Assembly: GCA_026708005.1 (NCBI GenBank)
Contig: JAPOVR010000032.1
Span: forward strand, 1-64,000
Source: Actinomycetes bacterium
GTDB lineage: Bacteria; Actinomycetota; Thermoleophilia; Gaiellales; Gaiellaceae
Direction of reading: 5' to 3'
Length of the DNA stretch: 64,000 nt
This document shows, piece by piece, positions 62,862 to 64,000 of the stretch. Within the stretch, counting starts at the first letter, position 1. Each line of letters opens with the position of its first letter. The translations under genes were made by a program, and so were the position numbers. The notes under the pieces are model-generated. The model saw only the letters and a program-made list of their open reading frames with translations, was not told the DNA's origin and ran no database searches.

Positions 62862-62992
62862 AGTCGCCTCCTCGTCGCATGCGCGGTGAGCCTAGACGAT
62901 CTCCGCGAGCGGGCGCCCGCGCCGAGACCCGGAACTGCCCACCGAGGAAGCCGGGCTTGCATCCAACGCCCTGCCTACGCGAGGATGCACGG

Positions 62993-63760
62993 GTGTCCAG
63001 CACGGTCGATGCGCCCGCTGTCGTCGTTACCGGAGCCGCCGGCGGGCTCGGAGGCGAGACCGTGCGCCTGCTGGCCTCTCGGGGGGTGCGCGTGCTCGCA
63101 GTTGACGTGAACGCACAGCAGCTCGATGCGTTGTCTGCGACGGTGGCGGAGCCAGCTGCGCTCGGGACCTACGAGGCCGATGTCTCACAGCCGCGGGAGG
63201 TGCGGGGATTCATCGACGAGGCCGTGCGACGCTTCGGCCGCCTCGACGCGCTCTTCAACAACGCGGCGATTCTCGGGCCGGCGGTGCCGATCGAAGAGTA
63301 CACGGAAGACGCCTTCGCACGTGTCCTGTCGGTCAACGTCCACGGCATCTGGCTCGCAATGAAGTACGGGTTACCTCATCTGAATAGGACGCGCGGCAGG
63401 ATCGTGAACACGTCGTCGATCGCGGGCATCAGCGGCTGGCGCAACCTGTCTGGATACACCGCGGCCAAGCACGCGGTCATCGGCCTCACGCGAGCCGCCG
63501 CCGTCGAGTACGCCGAGCACGGGGTGCAGGTGAACGCGCTCTGCCCGGGCTCGATGGACACGGCGATGCTCTGGGAGGGCGCCGAGGGGATCTCACCTGA
63601 CCGCGCGGAGGCACAGCGCACCCTCGAGAGCGCGGTGCCGCTGGGCCGCCTGGGCTCCCCGGCCGAGGTCGCGCAGGCCGCGGTATGGCTCCTCCTCGAC
63701 GCGCCGCCGTTCATGACGGGCGCGATCGTCCCTGTCGACGGCGGCCAGACCGCGAGCTAG
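62993..63760 (+). CDS. Short-chain dehydrogenase/reductase
   Basis: Classical SDR: VTGAAGGLGG at 13-21, FNNAAIL, Ser141/142, Tyr155 and Lys159 (YTAAK), VNALCPGSMDTAM and MTGAIVPVDGG. GTG 62993 has GAGGA seven bases upstream; the frame is open far upstream but inside the divergent region. 255 residues. Confidence 0.9.
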   Translation: MSSTVDAPAVVVTGAAGGLGGETVRLLASRGVRVLAVDVNAQQLDALSATVAEPAALGTYEADVSQPREVRGFIDEAVRRFGRLDALFNNAAILGPAVPIEEYTEDAFARVLSVNVHGIWLAMKYGLPHLNRTRGRIVNTSSIAGISGWRNLSGYTAAKHAVIGLTRAAAVEYAEHGVQVNALCPGSMDTAMLWEGAEGISPDRAEAQRTLESAVPLGRLGSPAEVAQAAVWLLLDAPPFMTGAIVPVDGGQTAS

Positions 63761-64000
63761 CCGGCCCCGACGGACGGTGAGCGCACAGCCCGCACCGGCA
63801 AGCCCCGCCCCGGCATTGGCGAGCAGATGGATGAGCCCGAGCTCGCGGACGTGAACACTGCCGACGCACCGCCTTGCACAGCGCGCCTGACGCGGCGGCT
63901 CACAGCATCGTTAACGTGCGTGCTATCGACCGCCGTGGCCGACAGGATCCGGCCACGCTCGACGAGGTTCGTGCCGTGAGCGCAGATCTCATCTTCCGAA
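63761..64000. other. Window end, no confident gene
   Basis: A minus-strand frame is open from the window edge to a stop at 63759-63761 (about 80 codons, including HGTNLVERGRILSATAVDS). It could be the 3' end of a gene starting beyond the window, but no family feature was recognised. Confidence 0.3.

Overview
This is a high-GC bacterial window that fits Actinomycetota, possibly class Thermoleophilia. The evidence is the order rne-rplU-rpmA-obgE-nadD-rsfS, an intact mreBCD/mrdA/rodA cluster, a tig-clpP-clpX-valS-folC-ndk-maf run, an F420-type luciferase-like oxidoreductase, frequent GTG starts, and several genes whose start codon sits 6-9 bases after a TANNNT hexamer (apparently leaderless). 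The class-level call is inference.

Layout. 1-25.7 kb is conserved housekeeping sequence, almost all on the minus strand. It holds tRNA-Ala, the ribosome/RNase block, the cell-shape block (mreB apart from mreC-mreD-mrdA-rodA), the proteostasis/valS/folC/ndk/maf block with three small membrane proteins (one of 37 residues), divergent tRNA-Leu and tRNA-Arg, and an alanine-racemase-fold protein that lacks key catalytic residues. 26-42 kb is mixed metabolism: an LLM oxidoreductase, a sugar-nucleotide epimerase, a DsbA/FrnE-like protein, a site-2 protease, a thiolase, a quinone-oxidoreductase-like protein, FAH hydrolase and hydratase, an ABC-2 exporter, a peroxiredoxin-like protein and a cupin. 41-64 kb is mostly catabolic: methylmalonate-semialdehyde dehydrogenase, a decayed IS256-family element, an HpaB/AbfD-like flavoprotein, SDRs, a 2-oxoacid dehydrogenase E1 pair, 6-phosphogluconate dehydrogenase, a ThDP enzyme next to succinate-semialdehyde dehydrogenase, a frameshifted MFS transporter, an MBL hydrolase and an M28 peptidase.

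Two observations stand out. First, two genes carry an in-frame TGA exactly where their families have the first Cys of a CPYC active site: the DsbA/FrnE-like protein at 28699-29322 and the peroxiredoxin-like protein at 40124-40795. Each has a plausible bacterial SECIS hairpin just downstream, so both look like selenoproteins that ordinary gene calling would split. No selenocysteine machinery is in this window.

Second, eight gene-poor gaps each hold one copy of a roughly 80-130 base interspersed repeat. Its conserved blocks are a C-run followed by GGGGGAGGGTAGCC, then CGCACGGCTTTCGCACGA, then paired GTCAC motifs ending in ACTGCGCCA. Copies occur in both orientations (A-H in the feature list). 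I do not recognise this family. One copy separates mreB from mreC.
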